NCBI GenBank assembly: GCA_036023115.1
Contig: JAYKKT010000059.1
Span: forward strand, 6,703,001 to 6,767,000
Length of the DNA: 64,000 nucleotides
Direction: 5' to 3'
From: Brasenia schreberi
Taxonomy: Eukaryota; Streptophyta; Magnoliopsida; Nymphaeales; Cabombaceae
Both the position numbers and the translations under genes were made by a program. This document shows, one piece after another, positions 11,633-23,952 of the stretch. The notes under the pieces are model-generated. The model had not been told where the DNA came from and did no database searches. It worked only from the letters and a program-made list of their open reading frames with translations. How positions within the stretch are numbered: position 1 is the stretch's first letter; each line of letters starts with the position of its first letter.

Positions 11633-13378
11633 ATACAATACATGACCAAAAACTGAAAAGAGCAGTTCTAAAATCATGATATTGCTACCACTATATATAA
11701 TATGCAACGCAAAAGATCAGCAGGGACAGGGACATGTGCTCCTCATTTTGGCCGGTGCTAAATAAGTCGGAGTACCTCTGCTTTTGTTTTTCTTGACCAA
11801 CCCTCTAAATGTTCGAAGTTCAGGTCTACACATGCACTGATTCCTTGCTTCATAACATACATTAAAATACATAATATAACTCCTTATGACAATAAGAAAA
11901 CAATCTCCCTCTAAAAGAATTAACCTCCTTGAATTGAGCTCGACAAGTGCACAAGTACTTAAAAGACATCCCAAATAAATAGTCTGGACGTGTTCACGTT
12001 TGCTTGCGCACGTCTGCGTTGCTTTCACTGTGTTTTTTACATAGATTATTTGTTATTGCAGCAAAGTCAGTGCAAACACAACACGTCCTTGGTACTTGAT
12101 GCGGACAAGCATATGTTTATTCTTGTTACTTGGAAAGTTCATTTATAAAAACCAGACATAGCCTGGTTGGAACCGGTCAAACAGTTTCACCCAGAACCGA
12201 ATTGGTTCTGAAACCTATTCAAACTGGAACCCGGTGAAACAAGACCCAGAACCATTTCTGAGAGTCAAACTCCTCGCAAACAGCAACAGCTCTAGAATAC
12301 CCTGCCGTTGAGCTGATGCTCTTAGTCTAAGAACTACAAATTGTAAAAAAGTTAGTGTCTCCCTAAAAGATAGCAACACAGAAAAAGTGGACATAAGAAT
12401 AAGCCCATAATACTAAAAACAGGACTTACTACAATAAAAGACTAAATTTGAAGAAATCCAAAACAGTTGTGAAAGCTTGAAGATCTCCAATGGAAACCGG
12501 TTTCCTCTCAGCAGGTTTTCACAAGGGAGTTTTCTCTTTTTTATTTTCACATATTTAACTTGTTAAACCTTTTCTCATTTATATTTTTCTGGAATTTCCA
12601 ATTCCATCTTCGGACATCCTTTGATTCTTTTGTAAAAGTAAACCGATTGTAATCTTTTGTTTAAAGGTAAAAATGCTATCCACGAAATCTGGAAAGAGAG
12701 TCCTATCTTTTTAGATTTCATGAAAATGAATTCGAAAGCCGAATGTGGCCACCTTGTTATTTTACAAAATTTCCTTTTCAATCAATTTTCAATATTTATA
12801 AGCTCTCTCGTGACCGCCACACTAGACGAAACAAGCAGTGATAACTGACCAAAGATCATAAACAATACATGAAATCCCTATATATCTAATTTATGGAAAA
12901 TCAGTCACTTGTTTGAATAAGCTCAAAATGAATTATAAGTTCGATAATGAATGATGTCGAAGTGTAAAACCATTGCAAGAAACAAGGTATGTCAACACAG
13001 TTTTGTCATGTGTAGTGGTGGTTGTATATAGTTTGTTATCATGTTAAAAATTGAAGTATCATAGACAAATTTTAATTTTCTTCCACGAGATTTAAGCAAT
13101 CCCTTTTGTCTTCAAGCAACAAGAAGAAGCCATAGGGCACAGCCGTACTCCCAACTAGTGAACCCAAAAAGAAATTGGAACCCGGGCACCCTGAAGAGCA
13201 CAACATGTCATGGGGGATTGCTTGGTGGATCATTTGATGTATATTCAATATATTTGTCCCTGTATGAAGATTATTGGTACAAACAGTTCATTTTTGTTTT
13301 ACATAATCCTCAATGAAGAAATGAAAATATTGAAATCTTGAAGACATTGTACATATTAAGTGACTACATACTCATGGA

Positions 13379-13379
<1 letters not shown>
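11633..13379. other. gene-free stretch with GAACC-rich tract
   Basis: There is no supported gene; the frames at 11717-12028 (-) and 12575-12848 (both strands) are chance frames. About 12150-12260 is built from variants of aaccggttc, gaaccgaa and cccagaacc, like similar tracts elsewhere in the window. Confidence 0.45.

Positions 13380-13380
<1 letters not shown>

Positions 13381-13460
<80 letters not shown>
13381..13460. repeat. (AT)n microsatellite
   Basis: About 80 bp of nearly pure AT dinucleotide. Confidence 0.95.
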
Positions 13461-13462
<2 letters not shown>

Positions 13463-14233
13463 CTAGAAATCTGACTTATACCGACAATCTTGTCTAAATT
13501 TGGTGACCGTTGCATATCATGCACAGTTACTTTCAACTGCTGGCTTAAATGGGAGATTGTCGATTTCCTCTCCGATTGAGCCTAGGAGATGTACACGGGC
13601 CAAATGTCCTTGAGGGCTTGGCGCCCTCTACAAGAATGCATATTTCAAGGTGGTGATGTTTCTAAGGTCTTTCTCATATTCATAAGAAGGATACTTTTGA
13701 ATATCAGTATATTGAGCATCCTCTAGGTCACCTAGGTAGTGGAGATTTCCAGCTATATAAGGAGACCATGGTTAGGGTTTTTTGAGTGGTAATTGTTGAG
13801 TAGGTCGCTTTATTTTGTAAACATTGACGTTTGTATATCTAACGAAATCCATTTTTTGAAGGAAAAATTTAGTACTTTGTGGCATATACGGGAAATCCTT
13901 TTCCGTATAACAGATTGATATTTCAAAAACTTATCAGTTTAGTATTTTGCCACTCACGCTAGTGCCCTCATAGCGTCTAACGTAGTTGATAAAGAATTTT
14001 TACTAATATACATCTATGATACATGCCTAACGTGACACTGACATCTGGCGTGGTGTTAAATCTTCTGTTTAATATTTTGTGAGATGATGAAAATCTACTT
14101 TAATACTTTATGATATTTTGGAAATCCATTTAGTTGTCAAATTATTAAGATTGTATTCAAACTCCCTCTCTCTAGAGTGGATGCTCCCAATCACTCACCG
14201 TGACCGTTACCTCCACACTAGTAGATACCATGC

Positions 14234-14265
<32 letters not shown>

Positions 14266-16085
14266 GTCACAATACCACTAGCGAGACATCTTTTTTGTTT
14301 CAGAAATTTCTCAATGGATCTCTCTCAATATCTACCTCATAGCTTTGCCTCTTAATTGGGTCAGTGTTGCTATCATCGTCATTTGAAGATTTTCTCATTT
14401 TATAACTTCATCCACTGATTTCACCCTTAATGTCTGTACTAGCGGCCTCACTTTGCTTCCCCACTCCAAAATTTCTAGATGCTCCACATATATATATATA
14501 TACGTGTATGTCAATGCATACGAGGATCATGCCATCTATTGTCTCCTGTTACTTATGAACATTGATCTTTTCAATAAGTTGTTAATATTGGAACACATCA
14601 TTTGCATGTGTTGTGAATTAGGCACCTCTTCTCAAGGTTTAATCCTCTAAATCAGCTTTAACAGTCAGCTTTTCTCAGTGAAATACTACGTAGTCTTGTT
14701 TTTCAAAGCCAAACTGCTTCCTTTTTGGAACCAGAACAAGTATCATATGGGAACTGAGCTTGAAACGGGCCATGTCTACTATCTATTATATACCTTAAAT
14801 ATTAAATTAGTAATTTATAATGTTAAACTATGTGAGAGTCACATACGTGTGCATCTAGGATATCAACATGTTGCCTTTGTTGTTGATTCAACCGACTCAA
14901 CATTTACCCTAGCATGGCCTCTATTCATGCAATTTGTACTTAACCCTATATCAGTATGTTCATCACGAAATTATATTGGCTGCTCCTCCACTCTGGATAC
15001 CTCAGCGTTAAATTACCATCCATCAATACTATTGAAATTATAAGAGAACCCAGTGGAACATCTTGAAAGCTACTAAATTAAATTAAATACACCACGTGTT
15101 TTGCCTTGAATCCTGATCATTTAGAAACACCCTGAATATGACCATATACATAATGTCTATCTATAACAATCGCTTGGACGCACACACACTACACATGCAC
15201 AAAAAAAAGTGAAACAGAAAACATTAAGTAATGTACAAACATAGTTGTATAATGTACATTCCAAATTATTAAGGATGCATCCTCTTTTCCATCATGCTCG
15301 TGTTTACCAAGCACCCACCACTCCCTCATTTCTTCATATTCTCTCTTTTTCTCTTTTGATATAGAGATTGATCAGATCTCTCTCTCTCTCTCTCTTTCTT
15401 GATAAAGGGATTAATCGAAACCCACTTACTATCACCTTCCTCTTGCTTCACTTGTCTCTCTTTTGTGTTGATTGGCCACCGAAGCCTCTCATCCCTTTCT
15501 CTCTCTCCTCTTGCCATGGGCATTCACCGATCATCGTCTCTCTTTCCATCTCACCCCACTCCCTCCAATCTTTCATACCGTCGTAGCCTGTTATCAACTC
15601 GCTCTCCTTTTCTCCTCTTCATGTCTCCTTTTCTTCTCTATGAAAAAGAAAGTGAAAAGAAAAAAGATATAAAGTATTGCCGGCATATCTCTTTTGCATA
15701 GAAGATGCATCAAGGAAGACACGCACCTTATACGTCTCTTTTTTATGAAAGACCATACTCGTATCTCCTATATGAAGTTGACATGCACCTAATGCGTCCT
15801 CTATATAAGAGACGTATGCGAGGCACGTTTCCTTGAGTGTGAATGATGGAGAAAAAAAATGTAGTTTGTGTAGCGAAGGTAATATGAAAATTTTGAATAA
15901 TAAGAAGTGTGCCCTTAATTAAAAGGGCATGACTTTAGTAACCACCATGCACAAAATATTAACCAGTAAAAGAATGGTTAAAAGAAATATAAGTCTGTTA
16001 GTCTTCATCTCTTTCTCTACCAAATCAAATCCAATTATAAACGCTGTTTATTGTCATTAAAACCCAATATTCTTATAGCAGATGC
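13461..16085. other. gene-free stretch with CT-rich tracts
   Basis: Open frames at 14118-14342, 14453-14650, 14678-15043 and 15326-15701 show no domain; several are translations of (CT)n tracts near 14238-14265 and 15377-15400. No gene is supported. Confidence 0.45.
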
Positions 16086-16126
16086 CAATTTGCAGCTTCC
16101 ATACAAAACTGAAACACTAGGATACT

Positions 16127-16439
16127 CTAATGAAGTGAAGTACAACAATGGTGTAGAAATTCAGAAACTGTCCATAAACTGAGAATCCGGCAGAGGAGAT
16201 GGAGGTTGAAGAAGAATGAATCGAAAATTGAAAAGCAGGGCGAGTTGCGTATCAGTGAGTCAGTAGCTCTAAGGGCACGCCGGTTCAGTCTTTCATTAAG
16301 AGTGCTCCATCCTGCCTGTTTATTGAATCCCTGATCTTTCAACATTTCCTGGAGCTTTGAAGCAGATGATGACAGATTTGCAGAAGCTACACGCAAATTA
16401 TGAAGTGACGCATAGTTCCTTTCTGTGTTTCCAATAACT
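16127..16439 (-). other. possible exon or gene fragment, unrecognised
   Basis: The minus frame starts after a possible acceptor at the top of the range (taag, then VIGNTERNYASLHNLR) and runs to a stop near 16127. Its first 65 or so residues are compositionally protein-like, with an amphipathic stretch NLSSSASKLQEMLKDQGF and then LNERLNRRALRATDS. The last 30 residues are hydrophobic and less convincing. I do not recognise the family. No partner exon was found upstream, so it may be a pseudogene piece, a terminal exon or chance. Confidence 0.25.
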
Positions 16440-17671
16440 TACAGCAGTGGAACACTTGGAAAAACTTCTTGGGTGAGGTAAAGTCCAGTTGAGGCGGGCG
16501 CAGACATGCGAAAAGACGCACAGAATCATGAAAGCTCATCTACATGCAGTAATGTTTGAGATAACATGGAGCAATTCCTATCCAATCGGAGCTTTACATG
16601 AGCAGGATCAGATAACTAGGAACATTTCTTCGGCTTTGAGAGAGAGACAGAGACAGAGAGAGTGAGAGAGACGTTGGCTATATCTCCAGCTGGTAAATGG
16701 GCTGATGATCTTCATTCTCATCTCTGGAACTGATGTCCAACCCGCTGACACTACTCTGGGGATGCAATCAAGACGAGTCGAGGTTGAGCACGAGTGAAGA
16801 AAATGCTCCAGTCATGTTTTAAAAACTTGAATGCGGATCAGTTGGTTCGCTTCACCTTAGTGCAACCAAGATTGACGTGAATAAGCTCAACTGAGTTCGT
16901 GAATTAGCTGAAGTAAATGTGGATACGTCATGGATAAAACATTTAAAATGTAAATAAATTCGACGTTTATATTATAAAGCTTGATTATGCTCGCAAGCTG
17001 CTCTAGCAGGTACTCGAGAACTCTGAGATCCAGTTGAACTCAAAAGATCGAGTCGTCCTCAAGCCAAGCTCGAGTAGCTCATTCACTTGCACTGCTATTA
17101 TCACAAACCTTTTATGTCGATACATTTTTGCTCTTTTACATCAATAACCTGACATATGAGTTTGGTGATTATTGGGTTTGGTCTTTAGGATCCATATCTC
17201 TAATCCAATCAATTTTTGCATATAAAATCCGATTACGTTTGATTTAGTTGACCTATATATAGACCCGAAATTGAAAATCACAGGGCTGTGCTTCTTCCCA
17301 CCACCAAAAGGAAGGATAAAGAAAAGGGGAAGATGGATTTCACAGAAACTGTTTGTAGTCTTCCTCCATGGACCGGCCATTCAGTTTTTATTAATCATCG
17401 ATTCGTGAGTTTGAAAAGGTAACGTAGCTGTTGAGAAAACCTTGATGAAGAAGAAAGATCGCTCAAGTCGTATGCAATCGTCACTCTTGACTTGGAAGGC
17501 CGGCACAACAATGTGGCCTGCAACTATAACTAGATATTTAAACCATATCACATAACAAATATAATGGCAAATAATGAACCGGTTAGTGAGTTTCTAAAAA
17601 ATGATAAAGGATAATGTTATTACACTGGTTACCTTGAAGCAATGGTTGGACAAGTGTCGGTGGCGGGCAGT

Positions 17672-17675
<4 letters not shown>
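16440..17675. other. gene-free stretch with GAGCTC/CTCGAG-type tract
   Basis: No gene is supported. About 16770-17090 is rich in variants of cgagctcg and caagctcgag. A short GA-rich tract lies near 16640-16670. Confidence 0.4.

Positions 17676-17730
<55 letters not shown>
17676..17730. repeat. (AT)n microsatellite
   Basis: About 55 bp of AT dinucleotide. It explains the isoleucine-tyrosine runs in both overlapping frames. Confidence 0.95.
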
Positions 17731-17733
<3 letters not shown>

Positions 17734-18418
17734 AGATAGCTTGTCTCGCTTTGAGTGTTATGAGGTGAGCCCAAATGGTCAATTATGTCTGAACGAAAAG
17801 CAACATGGTGTGAGACCACATGAACTGAACCAGAAGCAACAGGCCACGTTTGGTGGCCATACTTTTATTAATAAAAAAGGTAGCTGACTGGTTTTGGGAA
17901 CCATTTTCTTTACGCTGCGTTCTGGATTACATGTTATCACTTTCCATAAAGCCAAACGTGAAGACGAGCAGTAACGGTGACGTACCTAGAGACTAAAGTG
18001 ACTTTTAATGTTCAATCTCCATCAACCAGCAAAGAAAGTGAGCTTTTTTTCTTTGTTAATTAGTGCGGGCTGTCAAACAAGATGAGCTGAACCCCCTTGG
18101 CTCGTCTCTGTTTATGCCAAGCTAATGGCTCATCTCCGATACTTTAACATGTTTACTAAGAACAGGTCGGTCTCATCTCAAATCGGTCTCTGTAGCTGAA
18201 TTTATGTGACAAATAGGAACCATCTCAAGTAGGTTTTAATGTCCTCAATGGTTATAGTAGATATAGACCAGTTCTAGGTGAACTGAAACATAACTGAGAC
18301 CAAAGTGGCAACGATTCAGGTTTGAAAAAGCCAGTTTCTGTTCTGGTTTGGGGCATAAACCACTCAAAACCAGAAAAAAAACTATTAAAATTTCAATAAA
18401 TATTTATATATAAGAAAA
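17731..18418. other. gene-free stretch with GAACC/GGTTC-rich tract
   Basis: About 18070-18370 contains many variants of ggtctcatctcaa, gaaccatc and ccagttctgg. No gene is seen. Confidence 0.4.
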
Positions 18419-18640
18419 TTGGATCTTAACTATCACTCATGTTGTTTACTCGTACTCGACGATTACTTTTTGGTAGAATAAGTGTAATTTCAAAGATTGC
18501 AAGATTATTTGAAAAAAGATGAATGATAGCCTTGTTGCGCTCATGCTACCAAAAACAATAGTGTGACATCAATGAGTAGCAATTAGTGGTATGAGTAGCA
18601 ATTAGTGGTAGATAGGATCCAGTCACTATATGGAGAGAGA
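18419..18640. mobile_element. MITE-like hairpin element, copy 1
   Basis: An inverted repeat surrounds an AT-rich core. The inner left arm tttttggtagaataagtg pairs with the right arm gctcatgctaccaaaaa. The outer ends carry ggatcttaac on the left and taggatccagtcactata on the right. The right end also contains a duplicated agtagcaattagtggt. The element at 21627-21815 has the same arms and right end, which supports a shared non-autonomous DNA transposon. No transposase is present. Confidence 0.55.
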
Positions 18641-18901
18641 GAAACTGAGAGTTGCTAAATAACTTTCCATGTCAATCTTTGCTTGTCGATCTATGCCATT
18701 CATGTGAGAGCATGAAAGATACAAATCATCTCACCCATTCATATCGACACACCGTGATGACATTTAATGAACATGATATGCATTTAATATTCATCATGCG
18801 TAATGTGGACAGACAATTCATCACCACTGTTTGTGTGGTCATACGGACATTGGTGATCATGAAGCAAAGTCTAGTAGGAGAAGCTATCTAGCAATTTCCA
18901 T

Positions 18902-18940
<39 letters not shown>

Positions 18941-20368
18941 GAAACCATCAGTTTGGAACCATCATATTCGGGTTTGGCCCAATTGTAGTTCCGTGAAAGA
19001 TGGAACCAGAACCAAACTAAATGGCCAAAGGTTTCACCAGTTCTGGTTTCAGCATGTTCTTGACCTGGTTTGGTTCCACTAAAACCACCTGACTGGTTTA
19101 GAATCGGCCATGTCCACATTAGAGTTTAATTTGGCAAAAAGAAATTTTAGAAAGCTATAGTTTTAAAATTAAAAGTACATTTTATCAATGATAATATCAT
19201 AATTTGCTTTTAAGTTTAATCACGCTATTCAGCAAACTCGCTTTTCACCTAAGTTGTCTAGTGGAATTGTTTGGACTCATCTTAAACGAGAGAACTACAC
19301 AAACAACGAGCTTACTAAGATGGACCATGAACATGTCAGCTCGGCTAATTCAGCTCATTTGGCAGCGCGATTATCACCGTCTACGATCTTAGCAATTGCC
19401 CTTTGTATAATTAAATACTTCAAAGTATTACTAAGTAAAATTAATGAAATAGCACACGTTGGTAGTTGTTCATAAGAAGGTCAACATTATTACTTAAAAT
19501 TCAATGGTGGGAGGTTTGGTTGAAGTGTTTATTTGTGTTGATAAAGAGGCAGTGAGGCGAGTAACATCAAGACTGGACGAAAGAGGCACCGAATCTCCAG
19601 TTGCATCATTATTCGACGTCTTCTCTTCAATTATTGATGAGACTCGCTAAAGAGAGCTTCGGTGTCAGTTCTCCAAGCTTATTTCACGTTGGGATTTAAC
19701 AGAAGTTGATGTGAACTGCACTCACTGCGTGTAACAGTTCCTGACTACGAAAGATACAAAACTTAGTTTCATGGATGTCTTTTTTTCTCAATCTTTGTAT
19801 AGAGAGCTAAAGAGAGTGAGTTTTCTTTCTCTCTTTTTCTTTTTATAGTGAGATAAAGAGAGAGTGAGGGATAGTTTGTTATCTCAACCATTAGATCTTT
19901 CTTATAAACTATAGAAATAATAAAACAAAAATATTTAAAATATAAATTATAATAATACTTGAATTCAAATCTATATCATTCACTGTCTTAATGAAACGGT
20001 AATCGATGAAGATATTTGATTAGATTTGAAAAAAAATAGAGTTTAAGTATTTACCCCTCCTTTCTTTCTTTCTCTCTCTATATATTTTATTTAGTCTCAA
20101 CTCACTTTGAAATATATGTTACAACAAATGTTTATGTGGATATCCTTTTGTAACATATCATTTCATGTGGTTGGGTACATGTATAAAGGATTTATATGAA
20201 TTAACATTTAGAGAGATAATATATATATATATATATATCCTAAATGATTTTTAGTGCATATTCTTGTACGAACATTTCTAATGTTTTATCTTTGAGATCA
20301 AATGTAAATATTTGAACTAAAGATATCATTATACTTTTGTAATTTTCATTTAATACACCATGTCATTT
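18641..20368. other. gene-free stretch with microsatellites
   Basis: A (CT)n(AT)n tract sits at about 18902-18940, followed by a GGTTC/GAACC-rich tract at about 18945-19115. Frames at 18652-19475 are chance or repeat translations. Later sequence is AT-rich with short CT runs near 19830 and 20065 and an (AT)n tract at about 20219-20238. No gene is seen. Confidence 0.45.
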
Positions 20369-20450
20369 ACAACAACAACAACAACTAAGCCTTTTCCCGT
20401 ACTAGACAGGCTCGGCTACATGGATTCTTTGTTTCCACAAATCCCTATCG
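20369..20450 (-). mobile_element. RTE LINE 3'-end stub
   Basis: About 82 bp matching only the extreme 3' end of the family: (TTG)n tail complement, aagccttttcccgtactaga, then ggattctttgtttccaca. It is flanked by the short direct repeat tcattta. It is an extreme 5' truncation. Confidence 0.85.
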
Positions 20451-21584
20451 TATCATTTAATGTAAAATAATTTAAATATCCACGATTGATCTCAAAGATC
20501 GAGGAGAGAGATGTTTATACAAGATTATGCACTAAAAAATATTATACAGCTAAGATGCTCTTTATATTTATCTATATATAATATATGTGTGCATGTATGC
20601 AAATAAACATCCTATGGGGGCACTCACCGAAATAACTTAAAATGAAAATGACAAAACTTATTAAGGGAAAGAGAACTAATCAATTCTCCCCAAAAGCCAT
20701 CATGAGCGGTTCTAAGCACATTAGACATTGAACGGTGGAAAATAGAATGTGTAGGCTCCTCCTCTAATGAAGGAACTAAGAACCTGCGACGTCTATATAT
20801 CAATGCAAGAGTACTACTCTTGCAGAATCATGTGCTTGAATCTTTGTCAAGGGTGCGTATGGTGAAGCACGTAATTTGTATAGTTAATTCTATCATGAGT
20901 TGCACAAACAGCCTCAGGCACATCTAGGCAGTTTCTTACAGACGCTAAGCTTGACCAGAGTTAGCCATGTGTAGGGGTGGCAGATCGGGTCGATTTAGGG
21001 TTTGGTTTACAACAAGGTCGATCCAAACCTAACACATTTTTTTTTATCGGGTTTCTTTTCCAAACTCGGATCAGGCCTCATCGAGTCGATCCGTGTGCCT
21101 AAACCCTTACCCAGGCCGCATTTTCATCAGGGATCATCACCATTAACCATGTCTCAAGCACCTACCCATGGACTTCCCTGTCCTCTTCAAGCAGGTAACT
21201 GTCACCACCCAGGCACTTACGCCATATGAATGATTCTTCTATGATTTGTCAACGGCAGATTCCATATGAAATGTATGCGCACTATGCGCACACGTTCTAG
21301 CTAACCTCGCCGACCTTGATAGTGGTCAATTATCACATAACTTAGTCAATCTCTTTACCTGAGCAATATGCATTGGCCCCACGAGAGATCTTCTCATGCG
21401 ATTTGGTTCGGTGGCAGCTGAGGCTCACATGGCTTACATAGTCAATTTGGATTTGAGTTCTTCCTAATATACATGCATCGAGTTGTTGTTTTCATAAACT
21501 AAAAAGTTGTGGATGGCTGTCTTGATTTTGAGTGGCACTACCAGATGGCCCTTGCCATGTAAAACTCAATTAAAAAATTAATAG
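20451..21584. other. gene-free stretch
   Basis: No gene is supported; the frame at 21002-21229 has no domain. Nothing else was recognised. Confidence 0.4.

Positions 21585-21626
<42 letters not shown>
21585..21626. repeat. (AT)n microsatellite
   Basis: AT dinucleotide tract directly abutting the MITE-like hairpin. Confidence 0.9.
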
Positions 21627-21627
<1 letters not shown>

Positions 21628-21815
21628 CCTCCTACCCATCTTTGACATGTCCACCCAATATTACTTTGGGCGGGATAAGTGTAATTTAAATTTTTTTAAG
21701 GATCTTTAAAAAATTATGAAAAATATTGTTATTACACTCATGCTACCCAAAAGGAGTGGGTGGACATGAGTTGACAGGTATAACAGTGGGTAGGATCCAA
21801 TCACTATATATATAT
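21627..21815. mobile_element. MITE-like hairpin element, copy 2
   Basis: The left arm runs cctaccc...gacatgtccaccca...gcgggataagtgtaat. It pairs with the right arm attacactcatgctaccc...tgggtggacatg...gtgggtagg around an AT-rich core at about 21690-21730. The right end taggatccaatcactatat matches copy 1 at 18.6 kb. It is non-coding; the frame at 21726-21911 is a by-product. Confidence 0.6.
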
Positions 21816-22836
21816 AACCCAAAACCAAAATCAAGCCTTCTGGTCATGCTAATAGGTTTGACTACAAGGATTCTTAGTCTTTGTTACGCTCAATCTCGTG
21901 TTCTCAGTTGAGAAAAGCATTTTCTTTTGCAAAAATTTTGAGGTATCTTTGTCGTTGTGAAGTTTGTTCAACTATCTTACTTGTCACAGCTTCTATCCAG
22001 AACTCTATCTATTCTCTTCTAATGTCCAAACCACCTTAATCACGTCTCTTTCATTTTATTTCATATAGATTCAAAACTAATGTATGTATCCTAAACAATA
22101 TTTTTCTTCTAAATGATGTTCCTGTACATTTTACTTTCTTCATTTTAACTTATAATGCCATAAAAATGGAGTTTAGATAGTGCAAAACATGTTAGAGATG
22201 TAGCATTGCATGTTTATTACTTTTAGAGTGATACCGAAATTAATAATTAAAACTTAGTGGCAAGAAAATCAAATCTAATTTCTTAGGTAGATTGGTACGT
22301 CGATGCAAGTTATATATCTATCATATTTAAATATCTAATAACAAATGATTATTTTACTTGAATACGGAAAAGAATGTGTAATTGTCTTTTTAGTGTCAAT
22401 TAAGCACATTTTTAAGAGAATAATTTTTCTGGGCTATTGATTCAATTGAAGGATTCAAAATAAGATAAAGGCAGATCCAAATCAAAGCAGAAGTGGATTT
22501 GATACCGGAGAATCTAATGCCCTTTCACACATTATCACCTCTGAGGTGGTGGTCAAAAAGACGAGAAAAAGAATCGACTAAAGATATCCACTGCAAAGTC
22601 TCACATGTTCAAACACTCACATGACACACCACCAATTAGTGTCACCTTCTAAGAAGAGACTTCCAGCTCTAATGAGTCAAAAAGATGATAAAGAAGTGAA
22701 AGCAAACTGGGTCGGGTGGGTCCGAACCAATGGTTGACTGACACACTCACATGAGAAAATGTGATTGGCACTCGGTTCCCATTTGGCAGGTTAACCCCTC
22801 CATACAACTTGGGGTGCACCCACATCTTCGTTTGCC
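21816..22836. other. upstream region of the esterase gene
   Basis: No gene is seen. A weak plus-strand resemblance to the RTE LINE end is possible near 21835-22060 but was not accepted. The last 300 bp presumably hold the esterase promoter. Confidence 0.35.
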
Positions 22837-22845
22837 AATATAAGG
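22837..22845 (+). promoter_or_regulatory. candidate TATA box of the esterase gene
   Basis: The motif aatataagg lies about 80-90 bp upstream of the chosen ATG. Transcription would start about 30 bp downstream, giving a short leader. This also argues that the open TTG-led extension from 22861 is 5' UTR. Confidence 0.45.
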
Positions 22846-22926
22846 GGAACCACAGTTGAGTTGCAGATCAACCACAAGAAACAGAGAAGTTCACACATTA
22901 ACAGAAGTAGAGGTATTGGTAAGATT

Positions 22927-23952
22927 ATGGGTGCCTTGGCCGAGTCTAGATTCAATAAACAAGGTGGTAAAGATCAAACTCTGCTCGTAGTCGCTGAGGT
23001 TGAAGGGTTGATCAAGGTCTACATTGATGGCCGTGTTGACCGGCTTCCGGTGGTCGCTAACGTGCCAGGCGGATACACGTCTGAAACAGATACTACATCA
23101 AGAGACATGATCATCAACAAATTAACTGGCCAATGGGCAAGGATCTATGCTCCCAGACGAGCAGACGGTCACCACATGAGTAAGCTTCCTTTGTTGATCT
23201 ACTTTCATGGAGGTGGCTTCTGCGTGGGCTCAGCGGCATGGAGGTGTTACCATGAGTTCCTTGCTAAGGTTGCTTCGGAAGCCAATTGTGTGATCATCTC
23301 GGTGAACTACCGGCTCGCACCCGAGCACCGGCTGCCGGTGGCTTATGAGGATGGGCTCGGTGCAGTAGGCTGGGTGTGGAGGCAGGCTGTAGGGGAGAGC
23401 TTGGGGGACAACTCTTGGTGGCGCAGCTTGTGTGATTTCTCAAGGGTGTTCATTGCAGGAGACAGCGCAGGAGCAAACATATCACACAACGTGGTGATCA
23501 GGCTTTTGCGAAAAGATATGCGCCCCTTGTGCCTCAAAGGGCTCATCTACATACAGCCCTTCTTCGGTGGCGAGCACCGGGTCAAATCGGAGAGGAACGC
23601 GAACCAGCCGGCTAACTCGGCACTGACCTTGGCAACTTCTGACACCTTCTGGCAGCTAGCATTACCACTGGGTACGAATCGAGACCACCCTTGGTGTAAC
23701 CCATTGACTAAAACTGCACCTTCGCTGGCTGAATTGCATCTGCCTCCGGCGCTGGTTTGCATATCAGATATGGATATTCTCAAGGACAGGAATTTGGAGC
23801 TGTGTTCAGCTTTGAGAAAGGCAGGGAAGAGAGTGGAATATGTTATTTACAGTGGAGTGGGCCATGCATTTCAAGTGCTTCATAATTCTCCTTTCTCAGA
23901 ATCAAGAGCCAGTGAGATGATTTCCCACGTATCAGCCTTCATTAACAAATGA
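22927..23952 (+). CDS. plant carboxylesterase (CXE, GID1-like fold)
   Basis: A single uninterrupted exon encodes 341 residues of an alpha/beta-hydrolase. The oxyanion-hole motif HGGG is at residues 94-97, the nucleophile elbow GDSAG at 178-182 (Ser180), the acid in SDMDILKDR (Asp283 most likely) and the catalytic His313 in GVGHAF, so the triad is complete. GID1 gibberellin receptors have lost the His, so this should be an active esterase, not a receptor. The N-terminal EVEGLIKVYIDGRVDRLP and the YHEFLAKVASEANC segment resemble the CXE6/CXE17 branch. No signal peptide is seen, so a cytosolic location is expected; the substrate is unknown. I start at ATG 22927 because the frame upstream has only TTG and lies just after a TATA-like motif. 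Its length is normal for the family and no lesion is visible. Confidence 0.93.
   Translation: MGALAESRFNKQGGKDQTLLVVAEVEGLIKVYIDGRVDRLPVVANVPGGYTSETDTTSRDMIINKLTGQWARIYAPRRADGHHMSKLPLLIYFHGGGFCVGSAAWRCYHEFLAKVASEANCVIISVNYRLAPEHRLPVAYEDGLGAVGWVWRQAVGESLGDNSWWRSLCDFSRVFIAGDSAGANISHNVVIRLLRKDMRPLCLKGLIYIQPFFGGEHRVKSERNANQPANSALTLATSDTFWQLALPLGTNRDHPWCNPLTKTAPSLAELHLPPALVCISDMDILKDRNLELCSALRKAGKRVEYVIYSGVGHAFQVLHNSPFSESRASEMISHVSAFINK

Noticed and set aside
14678..15043. 121-codon frame and CT-rich frames up to 15701
   Set aside because: No motifs, AT-rich chance frame; the later ones translate microsatellite-like CT tracts.
22861..22926. N-terminal extension of the esterase from TTG at 22861
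   Set aside because: It starts with TTG, lies right behind a TATA-like motif and has no similarity to the family; ATG 22927 gives the usual N-terminus.
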